Positions 44,316-52,528 of a DNA stretch of 64,000 nucleotides are shown piece by piece. Origin of the DNA: Vibrio sp. STUT-A11 (lineage in GTDB: Bacteria; Pseudomonadota; Gammaproteobacteria; Enterobacterales; Vibrionaceae); NCBI RefSeq assembly GCF_026000435.1, contig NZ_AP026764.1:930001-994000 (forward strand). The letters run 5' to 3'. Numbering within the stretch: position 1 is the first letter of the stretch; every line of letters starts with the position of its first letter. The translations under genes and the position numbers were made by a program. The notes under the pieces are model-generated. The model was not told the DNA's origin, ran no database searches, and worked only from the letters and a program-made list of their open reading frames with translations.

Positions 44316-46436
44316 ATGACAGACAAAACGCTGATTGAGCTAGCAGGTAAACAGACTCAACTGATCGTAGAGTTGGGTGAGTATGCGGAGATCCTGCATT
44401 GGGGACAGAAGGTAAGCGGTGATCTGGAAGGTTATCGTGTCACTCTGCAACGCCCGGTACCTTATGGACGTTTAGACAAAGACGTATCCATGACTCTGCA
44501 TCCTGAGCTTGGTCGCGGAGTGTTCAGTAGCCCTGGGGTGGAAGGTCATCGTGATGGGCAGGATTGGGCGCCCGTATTTGTCGTTACCCGAATCGAACGG
44601 AGTACAAACTGCATTGCTATCGAGAGTGAAGACGCTATTGCTGGCCTGCGCTTAAAGACCATTTTGCAGATGGATGAGCATGACGTGGTCAAGACCAGTC
44701 ACACGCTAACCAACATCAAAGCGGGGACGTATCATGTCAATCGTCTTGCTAATACACTTCCGTTGCCAGCGAGAGCAAATGAGTTGATGACGTATTACGG
44801 ACGCTGGGTACATGAGTTCCAGACGGTCCGTCAACCTTTAACTCAGGGGGGGTACCAACAAGAAAACCGCCGCGGTCGTACCTCTCATGAGCATTACCCT
44901 GCACTTGTTGTTGGTACGACTCACTTTGATGAAATGAATGGTGACGTATGGGGATTCCACTTTGCCTGGAGTGGAAACCACAGATTGCGCGCGGATGTGA
45001 AAGCTGATGGACGCCGCTACATGCAGGCAGAGGTGATTTATCTACCGGGTGAAGTAGCGCTGGAAGAGGGTGAAAGCGTGACTACGCCTTGGCTATACGC
45101 AAGCTTCAGCAATGCAGGTTTAAATGGAATGAGCCATCACTTCCACTCTCACGTTCGCGATTCAATTTTACCCCGCAACTTTAGCGTAAAACCACGTCCA
45201 ATTCACTTGAATACCTGGGAGGGGATTTACTTCGACCATGATCCGCAATACATCATCTCGATGGCATCTCAAGCGGCAGAAATGGGTGTAGAGCGATTCA
45301 TTATTGATGATGGCTGGTTCAAAGGTCGCAATGGTGACAAAGCTGGGTTAGGGGACTGGTTCTTATGTGAATCCAAGTATCCAAAAGGTTTGCAACCGAT
45401 TGTGGACCACGTAAATGTATTGGGTATGGAGTTTGGGTTGTGGTTTGAGCCAGAAATGATCAACAAAGATTCTGACTTGTACCGCACGCATCCAGATTGG
45501 TTACTTGCAGTCGATGGATACGAGCAGCCGACAGGTCGTAACCAGTACGTGATTAACCTGCAAAATGATGACGCCTTTAACTTCTTGTTCGAAAGATTGG
45601 ATCACTTCCTGTCGAGTTACAACATTGCTTACATCAAGTGGGACATGAACCGTGAAGTTGTTCAGCCTGGTCACCTTGGTCGAGCGGCAGCGCACAGTCA
45701 AACTCTACGTTACTACGAGTTAGTGGATAAAGTGCGTGAAAAGCACCCTCAAGTAGAGATTGAATCGTGCGCGGCGGGTGGTGGTCGTATTGATTACGAA
45801 GTACTAAAACGTACCCATCGTTTCTGGGCTTCAGACAACAACGACGCTCTTGAACGTCAAACCATTCAACGTGGTATGAGTTACTTCTTCCCACCTGAAG
45901 TGATGGGAAGCCATATTGGAGCCAGTCATTGTCACAGTACGCGTCGTCGTCACAGTATAGAATTTCGCGGGCTAACCGCTCTGTTTGGTCACATGGGTAT
46001 CGAGCTTGATCCAGTGAAAGAAGAACAACAAGAAAAACAGGGGTTTGAGCGTTACATCAGGCTACACAAAGTATTGCGTCCGTTGCTACACACTGGTAGA
46101 ACATGGAGAGTGCCAACGGATGATAAAGTACATCAGATTCATGCGGTTGTTTCTGAGGATCAATCTGAGGCTGCCGTAATGATCGCCCAGCTCGCGATGC
46201 CGACCAATTCACTCAGCGGGCATTTACGCGTGCCGGGTTTGGATCCAGAGGGGATATATCGTGTGTCGGTGTTAGATAAACCTTCTAACTACGACGATAT
46301 TGTCAATTATCAGCCCCCATGGACAGAGTCTGAATGTGAACTCTCCGGTGCGTGGTGTGCGGAAGTGGGTTTAACCATGCCAATTTTAGATCCAGAGACT
46401 GCGATGTTAGTGAAGTTTGATCGGGTTTGCGAATAG
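44316..46436 (+). CDS. GH36 alpha-galactosidase
   Basis: A 706-residue cytoplasmic enzyme of family 36 that frees galactose from melibiose, raffinose and similar alpha-galactosides. The nucleophile Asp443 is in YIKWDMNRE and the proposed acid/base Asp507 in WASDNNDALER. The segments IIDDGWFKGRN, GLWFEPEMI and SCAAGGGRIDYE are family marks. The N-terminal beta-supersandwich, central barrel and C-terminal beta domain fill the usual length. There is no signal peptide, so the substrate must be imported, probably by the MelB-type symporter encoded next. A terminator lies between the two genes and each has its own operator. Confidence 0.94.
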   Translation: MTDKTLIELAGKQTQLIVELGEYAEILHWGQKVSGDLEGYRVTLQRPVPYGRLDKDVSMTLHPELGRGVFSSPGVEGHRDGQDWAPVFVVTRIERSTNCIAIESEDAIAGLRLKTILQMDEHDVVKTSHTLTNIKAGTYHVNRLANTLPLPARANELMTYYGRWVHEFQTVRQPLTQGGYQQENRRGRTSHEHYPALVVGTTHFDEMNGDVWGFHFAWSGNHRLRADVKADGRRYMQAEVIYLPGEVALEEGESVTTPWLYASFSNAGLNGMSHHFHSHVRDSILPRNFSVKPRPIHLNTWEGIYFDHDPQYIISMASQAAEMGVERFIIDDGWFKGRNGDKAGLGDWFLCESKYPKGLQPIVDHVNVLGMEFGLWFEPEMINKDSDLYRTHPDWLLAVDGYEQPTGRNQYVINLQNDDAFNFLFERLDHFLSSYNIAYIKWDMNREVVQPGHLGRAAAHSQTLRYYELVDKVREKHPQVEIESCAAGGGRIDYEVLKRTHRFWASDNNDALERQTIQRGMSYFFPPEVMGSHIGASHCHSTRRRHSIEFRGLTALFGHMGIELDPVKEEQQEKQGFERYIRLHKVLRPLLHTGRTWRVPTDDKVHQIHAVVSEDQSEAAVMIAQLAMPTNSLSGHLRVPGLDPEGIYRVSVLDKPSNYDDIVNYQPPWTESECELSGAWCAEVGLTMPILDPETAMLVKFDRVCE

Positions 46437-46480
46437 CACCATAAAACGAGACCTTAATTGATTCCCGAGCTGTTTATTCA

Positions 46481-46513
46481 AGCCGCACAGACATTAAGTT
46501 TGTGCGGCTTTTT
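46481..46513 (+). terminator. Intrinsic terminator after the alpha-galactosidase
   Basis: AGCCGCACA pairs with TGTGCGGCT around an 11-nt loop, followed by five T, 45 bases after the stop. The remaining gap to the next gene holds its operator. Confidence 0.85.
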
Positions 46514-46652
46514 GCGTGCATTTAAAAACGTATTCATTAAACCGTTTTCACTGAGATTTGTTTTAAGTTGTTGATAGTTAGGTGTATGTTTTATTTCTTA
46601 TCCAAGTTCAAAGACAAAAATAGTGTTCCATATCTCATTTTGAGAACTTGAT

Positions 46653-46666
46653 TGTAAACGTTTCCA
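46653..46666. promoter_or_regulatory. GalR/LacI-type operator before the melB-like gene
   Basis: TGTAAACGTTTCCA, identical to the alpha-galactosidase site, 130 bases before the start. TGTGGATCACAG directly after it is CRP-like but has incorrect spacing. Confidence 0.72.
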
Positions 46667-46797
46667 TGAAGTGGTTGTGGATCACAGTAAGGCAGTAGGT
46701 GTGTGAGTAACATTATCATCGAAATATAAATACAATACGTCGACGTTATGGATTCTAGTTAGGGGAATGCATAGCAGTACGGCACTAAGGAAAGATT

Positions 46798-48171
46798 ATG
46801 TCTGATAAAATTACTCTACAAACCAAGGCTTCATACGGTCTTGGTGCACTTGGTAAAGACTTTGCCTGTGCTCCTATCTATATCTTCTTAATGTTTTATT
46901 TTACTGATGTGGCAGGTTTGTCTGCAGCATTTGTTGGTACCATCTTTCTGGCGGCTCGTATCGTAGATGCAGTCACCGACCCTATGATGGGGGTGATCGT
47001 AGATAACACGCGATCACGATTTGGTAAATTCCGCCCATGGATTGTGATTGGTACGCTATTAAACGCAGTGGTATTGGTTGGTCTATTTAGTACTCATATG
47101 TTCGAAGGTACCGCTCTCTACATCTATGCGGCGGCGGCCTACATCTTATGGGGACTGACTTATACCATCATGGATATTCCATACTGGTCAATGATTCCAG
47201 CGTTATCTAGCTCTCGCGAGGAACGTGAGAAGTTAGTCGTTTGGCCTCGTCTGTTCGCTAGCCTTGCATGGTTCATCACGGGTACTTATGGCTTACATAT
47301 TGTGGGTGAGTTAGGTAACGGTAACCAAGGTGATGGTTTCTTTAACGTGGCAATGCTGATTGCGGTACTGTTTGTTATGAGTGCATTCCTGATTGCACGT
47401 AACGTAAAAGAGAAGGCTGTACCTACAAATGCAAAAACTGCAGAAAAATTTAACTTCAAAGATGTGCTGGGAATTATCGGTAAGAATGACCAGCTAAAAG
47501 CACTGATTGGTACGGTTCTTTCATTCCAAATTGCAAACCTTTTGGTTGGTGGTTTTGCGATTTACTACTTTTCTTACGCATTAGGTGATGCGGAATTATT
47601 CCCTGTATACATGATGGTTGCAGGCGCTGCAGAAGTGGCAGGTGTCTTCTTATTCCCTCGTATAGCGGCAGCACTTCCACGTAAAAACCTATGGCTAATT
47701 GCTTGTGGTTTCCCTGTTCTTTCTTGTCTGCTGCTGCTCGTTATGGGTTTCATTGCTCCGGCAAATGCGCTAATGATTGGTATGGCAGGTGCTGCAATTA
47801 AGTTTGGTGTGGGCATTGCAAACGCACTGCAAACGGTAATGTTGGCTGACGTCGTTGACTATGGTGAGTACAAAACAGGTCGTCGTAGTGAAAGTGTTAT
47901 TTTCTCAGTACAAACCATGCTTGTAAAATTCGCTGGTGCAGCTGGTGGCTTCATTGTTGGTGTAGGTCTGTCGGTTGTTGGTTACGTACCAAACGTGGAG
48001 CAATCAGAAAGCACGATTATGGGGCTTGAGTTTATGATGATTGGTTTGCCTGCAATCATGATGATTATCAGCGGTATTATTTACCGACGCTACTACCTCT
48101 TACACGACGGTTTCAATAAAGAAGAACTCAAGTCAAATGAACAAGTTGAACCTGTTTCAGTAGAAGCTTAG
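46798..48171 (+). CDS. MelB-type (GPH family) galactoside:cation symporter
   Basis: A 457-residue inner-membrane transporter with twelve predicted helices. The N-terminus (KASYGLGALGKDFACAPIYI) and the cation-site helix (ARIVDAVTDPMMGVIVDNT, with paired aspartates) are those of glycoside-pentoside-hexuronide symporters. The loop RSRFGKFRPWI is also typical. It probably brings in alpha-galactosides for the GH36 enzyme and perhaps beta-galactosides for LacZ, which has no permease of its own. It is monocistronic with its own operator and terminator. Confidence 0.88.
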   Translation: MSDKITLQTKASYGLGALGKDFACAPIYIFLMFYFTDVAGLSAAFVGTIFLAARIVDAVTDPMMGVIVDNTRSRFGKFRPWIVIGTLLNAVVLVGLFSTHMFEGTALYIYAAAAYILWGLTYTIMDIPYWSMIPALSSSREEREKLVVWPRLFASLAWFITGTYGLHIVGELGNGNQGDGFFNVAMLIAVLFVMSAFLIARNVKEKAVPTNAKTAEKFNFKDVLGIIGKNDQLKALIGTVLSFQIANLLVGGFAIYYFSYALGDAELFPVYMMVAGAAEVAGVFLFPRIAAALPRKNLWLIACGFPVLSCLLLLVMGFIAPANALMIGMAGAAIKFGVGIANALQTVMLADVVDYGEYKTGRRSESVIFSVQTMLVKFAGAAGGFIVGVGLSVVGYVPNVEQSESTIMGLEFMMIGLPAIMMIISGIIYRRYYLLHDGFNKEELKSNEQVEPVSVEA

Positions 48172-48214
48172 TATTCTCCAAGTTCAGTACATTTGGCTAC
48201 AAATTTAATCTATG

Positions 48215-48243
48215 ACGGGAGGCTTTTTAGCCTTCCGTTTTTT
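48215..48243 (+). terminator. Intrinsic terminator after the melB-like gene
   Basis: ACGGGAGGCT pairs with AGCCTTCCGT (one G-U) around four T, followed by six T. It overlaps the end of the gene remnant on the other strand. Confidence 0.85.
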
Positions 48244-48462
48244 ACTGCGCGATAGAGATCCCAAACGTCTCGGTCTTATGAAATTCGTAACAAGGTTTTG
48301 TCCAAAAACGTGCTAGAAACTGCTCAGACTTTAATGTTATTTTCAAGACATCAATATCAGAACAGATCAAATTTAAGCTCTCGTAACGTTATTGAGGGTT
48401 TTAAAGTTACCCATTTCCGGTAAAGCTTGATTAGCCTCCGACAAACCGCAGCGCAGTATAAG
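48242..48462 (-). pseudogene. Remnant of an unidentified gene
   Basis: On the minus strand LRCGLSEANQALPEMGNFKT runs into a stop, and one frame over the text continues as YESLNLICSDIDVLKITLKS, then FLARFWTKPCYEFHKTETFG and a stop at 48242. Coding character is clear but there is no start and at least one frameshift. I do not recognise the family. Confidence 0.5.
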
Positions 48463-48534
48463 TATCCATTAGTTTTTATTTATCGGTATCAAGGTGAAAA
48501 AACTTTCCTTGTTTAGAGTTTCTTCGGCGTTAGA

Positions 48535-48709
48535 TTAAGTGAGATCGACAATTATTTGTACTAAGTTATCAGGGCATGTGAAGAAAGGTTCATGACCTGA
48601 ATCTAAATACATTACTTGGGTTATGTTTGCTCTTTCAGCCATCATTTCTTGTAGCTGAGGGGCAATCGCTAAATCCTCTTCGCACACGATATATGCTCGA
48701 GAATCCGTT
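48535..48709 (-). pseudogene. C-terminal remnant of an alpha/beta hydrolase
   Basis: The minus strand reads SRAYIVCEEDLAIAPQLQEM, then MYLDSGHEPFFTCPDNLVQI and a stop. The SGHEPFF with its histidine and the YI.C..D.A…Q pattern are the end of esterase-like alpha/beta hydrolases (EstC/methylesterase type). The nucleophile half is missing. Confidence 0.7.
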
Positions 48710-48721
48710 TAGATTTAATTC

Positions 48722-48838
48722 TCAACTTTCTTTTGGGGAGAAGCCAAAGGTTCGTCGAAAAGCATTAGAAATTGCACTTTGTGAAGTGTAACCTACTTTA
48801 CTCGCCGCTACGGATCTCTCAATTGTATTCAACAAAAT
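48722..48838 (-). pseudogene. C-terminal remnant of an AraC-family regulator
   Basis: The minus strand reads IERSVAASKVGYTSQSAISN and AFRRTFGFSPKES followed by a stop. This is the second helix-turn-helix and signature of AraC-family proteins. Everything before it is lost. It lies 12 bases from the hydrolase remnant, on the same strand. Confidence 0.78.
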
Positions 48839-48928
48839 AAATGTTTTATTTTTATGCAACCTATTGAGTTATGGTGTGGCATAGGTATAGAGTGAATGAG
48901 GTCTAAGAATCAAAAGGATGAGTATTCT

Positions 48929-49957
48929 ATGCGCATTGGACTTGTTGGTTACGGTGTTGGTGGTCAGTATTTTCACGCACCTTTTATTGAAGCATCAGAA
49001 GAGCTAGAACTGACAGGCATTGTTGCCCGGTCTGAATCTAAGCGGGTGCAAATAGAAAAAGATTTCCCCGGGATGCCAGTCTTCGACAGCTTAACCAGTA
49101 TGATTAAATCAGGTACTGTGGATGCTGTTACTATTACGACGCCTCCTGAAACGCGTAGAGATCTCGTATTAGAAGCGATTGAGGCTGGTGTGCATGTTGT
49201 TGCCGATAAGCCGTTCGCGCCTAGTGCTCAAGTTGCTCAAGGGTTGATTGATGCAGCAAACGACAAAGGCGTTCTTTTGTGTGCTTTTCATAATCGTCGA
49301 TTTGATACCGATGTACGAACCTTACGCAAAGTGATGGACGAGGGACATTTAGGTCGTATATGGCGAATGCATTCTCGTTTAGATTGTGATGAGCCAGCTA
49401 CGCTTGAAGTCGGTCCAACTGGAGGTTTATTACGTGATCTAGGTAGTCATGTCGTAGACCAGGCGATTTATCTGCTTGGCCCAGTTACTTCCATCCATGC
49501 ACATCTAGATGAAGTTGAACTTCCTGAGGGTCCTACCAACGCGAGCTTTGCCCTGACGTTGAAGCATAAAAATGGAGCGACATCGTTCTTATCAGCCAGT
49601 AAGTTGAATCGTGTTCAGATGAAAGAGTTCCTTGTTTATGCAGAGAAGGGGAGTTTTCAATCTCAAATGTCTGATGTTCAGGCTCAGGCCATATTTGATG
49701 GTAAACGTCCGGTCAATGACCCTCAAAATTGGGGGTACGAAGTTGAAACACGCTGGCCATTACTGCGTAATCAGAGTGGCGAATACGCTATTGCTTCAGA
49801 GCAAGGCGCTTATTTTGAGTACTATAACCAATTCGCCAAAGCGGTTACTGAAGGCAAAGAGCCGCCAGTGTTGTCCGACGAAGTCCTGCAGGTGCTAAAA
49901 ATTCTTGATGCTGCCGTCGTGAGTGCCAGAGAAAACAGAGTAGTAGATATTCATTAA
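48929..49957 (+). CDS. Gfo/Idh/MocA-family oxidoreductase
   Basis: A 342-residue NAD(P)-dependent dehydrogenase. The Rossmann start is IGLVGYGVGGQYFHAPFI, the conserved lysine motif is VVADKPFAP, and DLGSHVVDQAIYLLG is in the second domain, matching sugar or inositol dehydrogenases of this family. The frame is open 33 bases further up, but ATG 48929 has AAAGGATG upstream and starts with the Rossmann fold. It stands alone. A hairpin (49973-50019, GTGTTGGT with ACCAACAC) follows. Substrate unknown; a link to galactose use is possible only by proximity. Confidence 0.85.
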   Translation: MRIGLVGYGVGGQYFHAPFIEASEELELTGIVARSESKRVQIEKDFPGMPVFDSLTSMIKSGTVDAVTITTPPETRRDLVLEAIEAGVHVVADKPFAPSAQVAQGLIDAANDKGVLLCAFHNRRFDTDVRTLRKVMDEGHLGRIWRMHSRLDCDEPATLEVGPTGGLLRDLGSHVVDQAIYLLGPVTSIHAHLDEVELPEGPTNASFALTLKHKNGATSFLSASKLNRVQMKEFLVYAEKGSFQSQMSDVQAQAIFDGKRPVNDPQNWGYEVETRWPLLRNQSGEYAIASEQGAYFEYYNQFAKAVTEGKEPPVLSDEVLQVLKILDAAVVSARENRVVDIH

Positions 49958-50216
49958 CCTGGTTTGCCTTTAGTGTTGGTAGCTAAAGCCCCTCACTAGT
50001 TTTAGCCGTTCACCAACACTTAGCGTCATTTCTGTCAGTAATTCGTCAGTGCGATCTACGTTAGCCCACCTTTATCCAAGTAAGAGAACGATATAGAAGC
50101 AGACTTTACGGTTCATGCTCATTGTCGTTGATATCAGTTTATTCAGGTAAGTGGGTACTCTAGTCAAAACTCTAGTATATTACACTCGAAAGTATATAAG
50201 TAATAAAATGCTTTAA

Positions 50217-50600
50217 TTACTTATGAAGAACGTCCTGAACTTCTTTTTCCTTCAGCTTTTTATTCATCGCATTAACAAAGACTTTAAAAATTAAACCGCT
50301 GACTAAGCTACTCAATGTAATAGTAAAAAAGAGTGAAACCGTCCAGTCGGCAAGAATATAGTCACTGATGATGATTCTAGGTTGGTAAATTGCAACACCA
50401 AGAATTGCCACCCAATGCTTCATGCAATAAAAGCATTTGAACAGGTAACTGATCATATGGCCGCACTTACTCGCAATATTCTGAAGTGGTACAAATAACT
50501 CGGTTTGAGTCATGGTGATTGAGATGCTTGACGCAGCGACAGCAATAGCAAAACAAATCCATAGGCTTGCTGCCTGCGGTGTATTAAATAACTCGATCAT
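50217..50600 (-). CDS. Small CxxC membrane protein, DUF1360-like
   Basis: About 127 residues with three or four hydrophobic segments and the motif KCFYCMKHWVAILG, which resembles the CPxCxGxWVA centre of DUF1360 proteins. The frame extends to a GTG at 50669, but that extra part covers a perfect 15-bp inverted repeat and has no ribosome site. ATG 50600 or ATG 50621 is more likely. It follows the Rrf2 gene on the same strand and may be co-regulated. Function unknown. Confidence 0.5.
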   Translation of the reverse strand: MIELFNTPQAASLWICFAIAVAASSISITMTQTELFVPLQNIASKCGHMISYLFKCFYCMKHWVAILGVAIYQPRIIISDYILADWTVSLFFTITLSSLVSGLIFKVFVNAMNKKLKEKEVQDVLHK

Positions 50601-50615
50601 GAAAATCCAACTTAT

Positions 50616-50652
50616 AGGCATTAATGTATCATCAAAAGATACATTAATGCCT
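50616..50652. repeat. Perfect 15-bp inverted repeat
   Basis: AGGCATTAATGTATC and GATACATTAATGCCT face each other across seven bases. It lies between the Rrf2 gene and the DUF1360-like gene. There is no T-run, so an operator or mRNA leader structure is likelier than a terminator. Confidence 0.6.
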
Positions 50653-50701
50653 TGTGTGATATCAACCACAAAACGATGAGGGTTAAAGAGCCTTAACGGA
50701 A

Positions 50702-51142
50702 CTATTTCTTGGTGTTATGAGCGTCGTATTGGCGAATAAACTCGTCACTTAATGAAGCAAGCGTCACCTGTGACAAACGTTTAAGCAGCAATTCTTCTGC
50801 TTCTTTTAGAGCTTCGTTCAAAGTGGTATTGACAGACTTTTCTACGATGCAGTTGGGATTGTGATTGTCAAACCCAATAGAGAACACCTTCGGTTCGCCA
50901 AGGGCTTGGTATATGTCGAGTAACGTAACACTTTCTAAGTTACAACTGATTGACCATCCGCCGTTTTTCCCTTTTGTGGAGCGAATGTAACCAGCTTTAT
51001 TTAACCCAGTCATTGTTCGACGGATAACAGCAGATTGAGTGCCCAGCATAGTCGCGAAATGTTGAGAGCTCATTGGTTTGTCTTCGTTGACAAGATGAAG
51101 CAGTATATGAAGTACTCTTGATAAACGGCTGTCTAAATTCAT
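50702..51142 (-). CDS. Rrf2-family transcriptional regulator
   Basis: A 146-residue winged-helix regulator. The N-terminus RLSRVLHILLHLVNEDKPMS, the recognition region (SAVIRRTMTGLNKAGYIRS) and the wing KGKNGGWSIS are those of Rrf2 proteins of the YwnA/CymR-like type. The three-cysteine Fe-S cluster of IscR/NsrR is absent; only scattered cysteines (SISCN, NPNCIVEK) are present, so sensing by iron-sulfur cluster is unlikely. A small inverted repeat AAGAT/ATCTT at 51165-51178 lies in its promoter region. It probably controls the neighbouring small membrane protein and itself. Confidence 0.82.
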   Translation of the reverse strand: MNLDSRLSRVLHILLHLVNEDKPMSSQHFATMLGTQSAVIRRTMTGLNKAGYIRSTKGKNGGWSISCNLESVTLLDIYQALGEPKVFSIGFDNHNPNCIVEKSVNTTLNEALKEAEELLLKRLSQVTLASLSDEFIRQYDAHNTKK

Positions 51143-51275
51143 AGTCTTACATGATTAACTCAATAAGATGGTTATCTTACCAATATTGTCGCCATGCGGC
51201 TATTTATCGTAGAAGAATGCTCTTAGTCGAAAAATTTTGCTATTGAACATCCTCAGGTGCGAGGATTTTTGAACT

Positions 51276-51306
51276 AAAAACCCCCGCTACCATACAGGTA
51301 GCGGGG
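51276..51306 (-). terminator. Intrinsic terminator of the cio/cyd operon
   Basis: On the minus strand CCCCGCTACC pairs with GGTAGCGGGG around five bases and is followed by GTTTTTA, 35 bases after the last small gene. A second hairpin with T-run on the plus strand (51249-51272) lies next to it. Confidence 0.88.
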
Positions 51307-51339
51307 TCAGATAAAGGTATCTAACTCAACACAAATTTT

Positions 51340-51471
51340 TTAAGATTTAAGTCCTGCCGCTGTCATTAATAAGCGAAATCCCATTGATACAGCCCCAAGT
51401 GCCACAACACTTGCTGCCCAAATCCCAATCATCCAGGCCCATTGTTCAATTCCGCGTTTAATATTCATCAT
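51340..51471 (-). CDS. Small bd-type oxidase subunit, DUF2474-like
   Basis: A 43-residue single-helix protein (MNIKRGIEQWAWMIGIWAAS, then VALGAVSMGFRLLMTAAGL). The W..IW..SV.ALG pattern and the RLLMTAAGLK end resemble DUF2474/CioX-type small subunits of cyanide-insensitive bd oxidases. It starts 18 bases after cydB ends, with TGAGGG before two successive ATGs. It should sit in the membrane with the oxidase and stabilise it, as CydX does in E. coli. It is too short for most gene finders. Confidence 0.8.
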   Translation of the reverse strand: MMNIKRGIEQWAWMIGIWAASVVALGAVSMGFRLLMTAAGLKS

Positions 51472-51489
51472 TTGCCCTCAATTTTAATA

Positions 51490-52497
51490 TTAATGGTAGG
51501 CTTCGCCTTCTTTCACTTTTCCGGAAAATACGTAATAGCTCCAGAATGTGTAGGCCAGGATCACGGGTAAAATCATAACCGCGCCAAACAACATGAAGCT
51601 CTGACTGATTTCTGGTGCTGCAGCATCCCATATTGAGATATGAGGTGGGATGATGTTTGGCCAGATGCTAATACCAAGTCCGGCAAAGCCAAGAATGACA
51701 ATGATTAACGCCATAATAAACGGGCTGCGTTCTTTGTGATGCTTGACAGAGTCGATGATTTTTAAACATACAAGTGCTGTAATCACAGGCACCGGAATCA
51801 AGTAGTACAAGTTAGGTGTTGAAAACCAGCGTTGAGCAATCGATGGAAATGCCAGCGGAGTCCAGGCACTAACAATGACCAAGGAAGCGACCATCGCTGC
51901 CAGCGTTTTGTTGGTAAAACGGAACATGGTCTGTTGCAGTTCACCTTCCGTTTTCATAATTAGCCACGTACTGCCTAAAAGGGCGTAAGTTGCAATAAGT
52001 GCAAAACCACAGAAAATAGGAAATGGTGCAACCCAATCTAGTTGCCCTCCGACAAACAGGCGGTTTTCTACCTCAAATCCCTGAATGACAGAACCCACGA
52101 CGACACCCTGAAAAAACGTGGTGAATATCGAACCGACCATAAATGAACGATCCCAAAATTGCTGGTGGTTTTGTAGTGCTTTAAAACGAAATTCAAACGC
52201 GACACCACGAAAGATTAACGCGACCAACATTAGGGTTAATGGAATGGTTAGTGCTTCAATAATAACGGCGTACGCAAGTGGAAATGCGCCATATAGTGCT
52301 GCGCCACCCAGTACAATCCAGGTTTCGTTGCCATCCCAAACAGGGGCAACGGTATTGACCATGACATCTTTCTGTTTGTCGTTCTTAACAAATGGCATCA
52401 GGATGCCGATTCCCAGGTCAAAGCCGTCCATCACGATGTACATGAGTGTCGCAAATACGACGATTGCGAACCAAATCACGGATAAATCAAAATACAT
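51490..52497 (-). CDS. cydB: Cytochrome bd-type quinol oxidase subunit II
   Basis: A 335-residue integral membrane subunit with about eight helices. The N-terminus YVMDGFDLGIGILMPF and the VAPVWDGNETWIVLGGAALYGAFPLAY stretch are conserved in CydB/CioB. It partners CydA and forms the structural half of the oxidase. It begins 31 bases after cydA ends, in the operon cydA-cydB-small subunit. Its length and the character of CydA point to the cyanide-insensitive CioAB branch. Confidence 0.93.
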   Translation of the reverse strand: MYFDLSVIWFAIVVFATLMYIVMDGFDLGIGILMPFVKNDKQKDVMVNTVAPVWDGNETWIVLGGAALYGAFPLAYAVIIEALTIPLTLMLVALIFRGVAFEFRFKALQNHQQFWDRSFMVGSIFTTFFQGVVVGSVIQGFEVENRLFVGGQLDWVAPFPIFCGFALIATYALLGSTWLIMKTEGELQQTMFRFTNKTLAAMVASLVIVSAWTPLAFPSIAQRWFSTPNLYYLIPVPVITALVCLKIIDSVKHHKERSPFIMALIIVILGFAGLGISIWPNIIPPHISIWDAAAPEISQSFMLFGAVMILPVILAYTFWSYYVFSGKVKEGEAYH

Positions 52498-52528
52498 ATT
52501 CTTTACCTTAACTTGCTGTCTTATGAGG

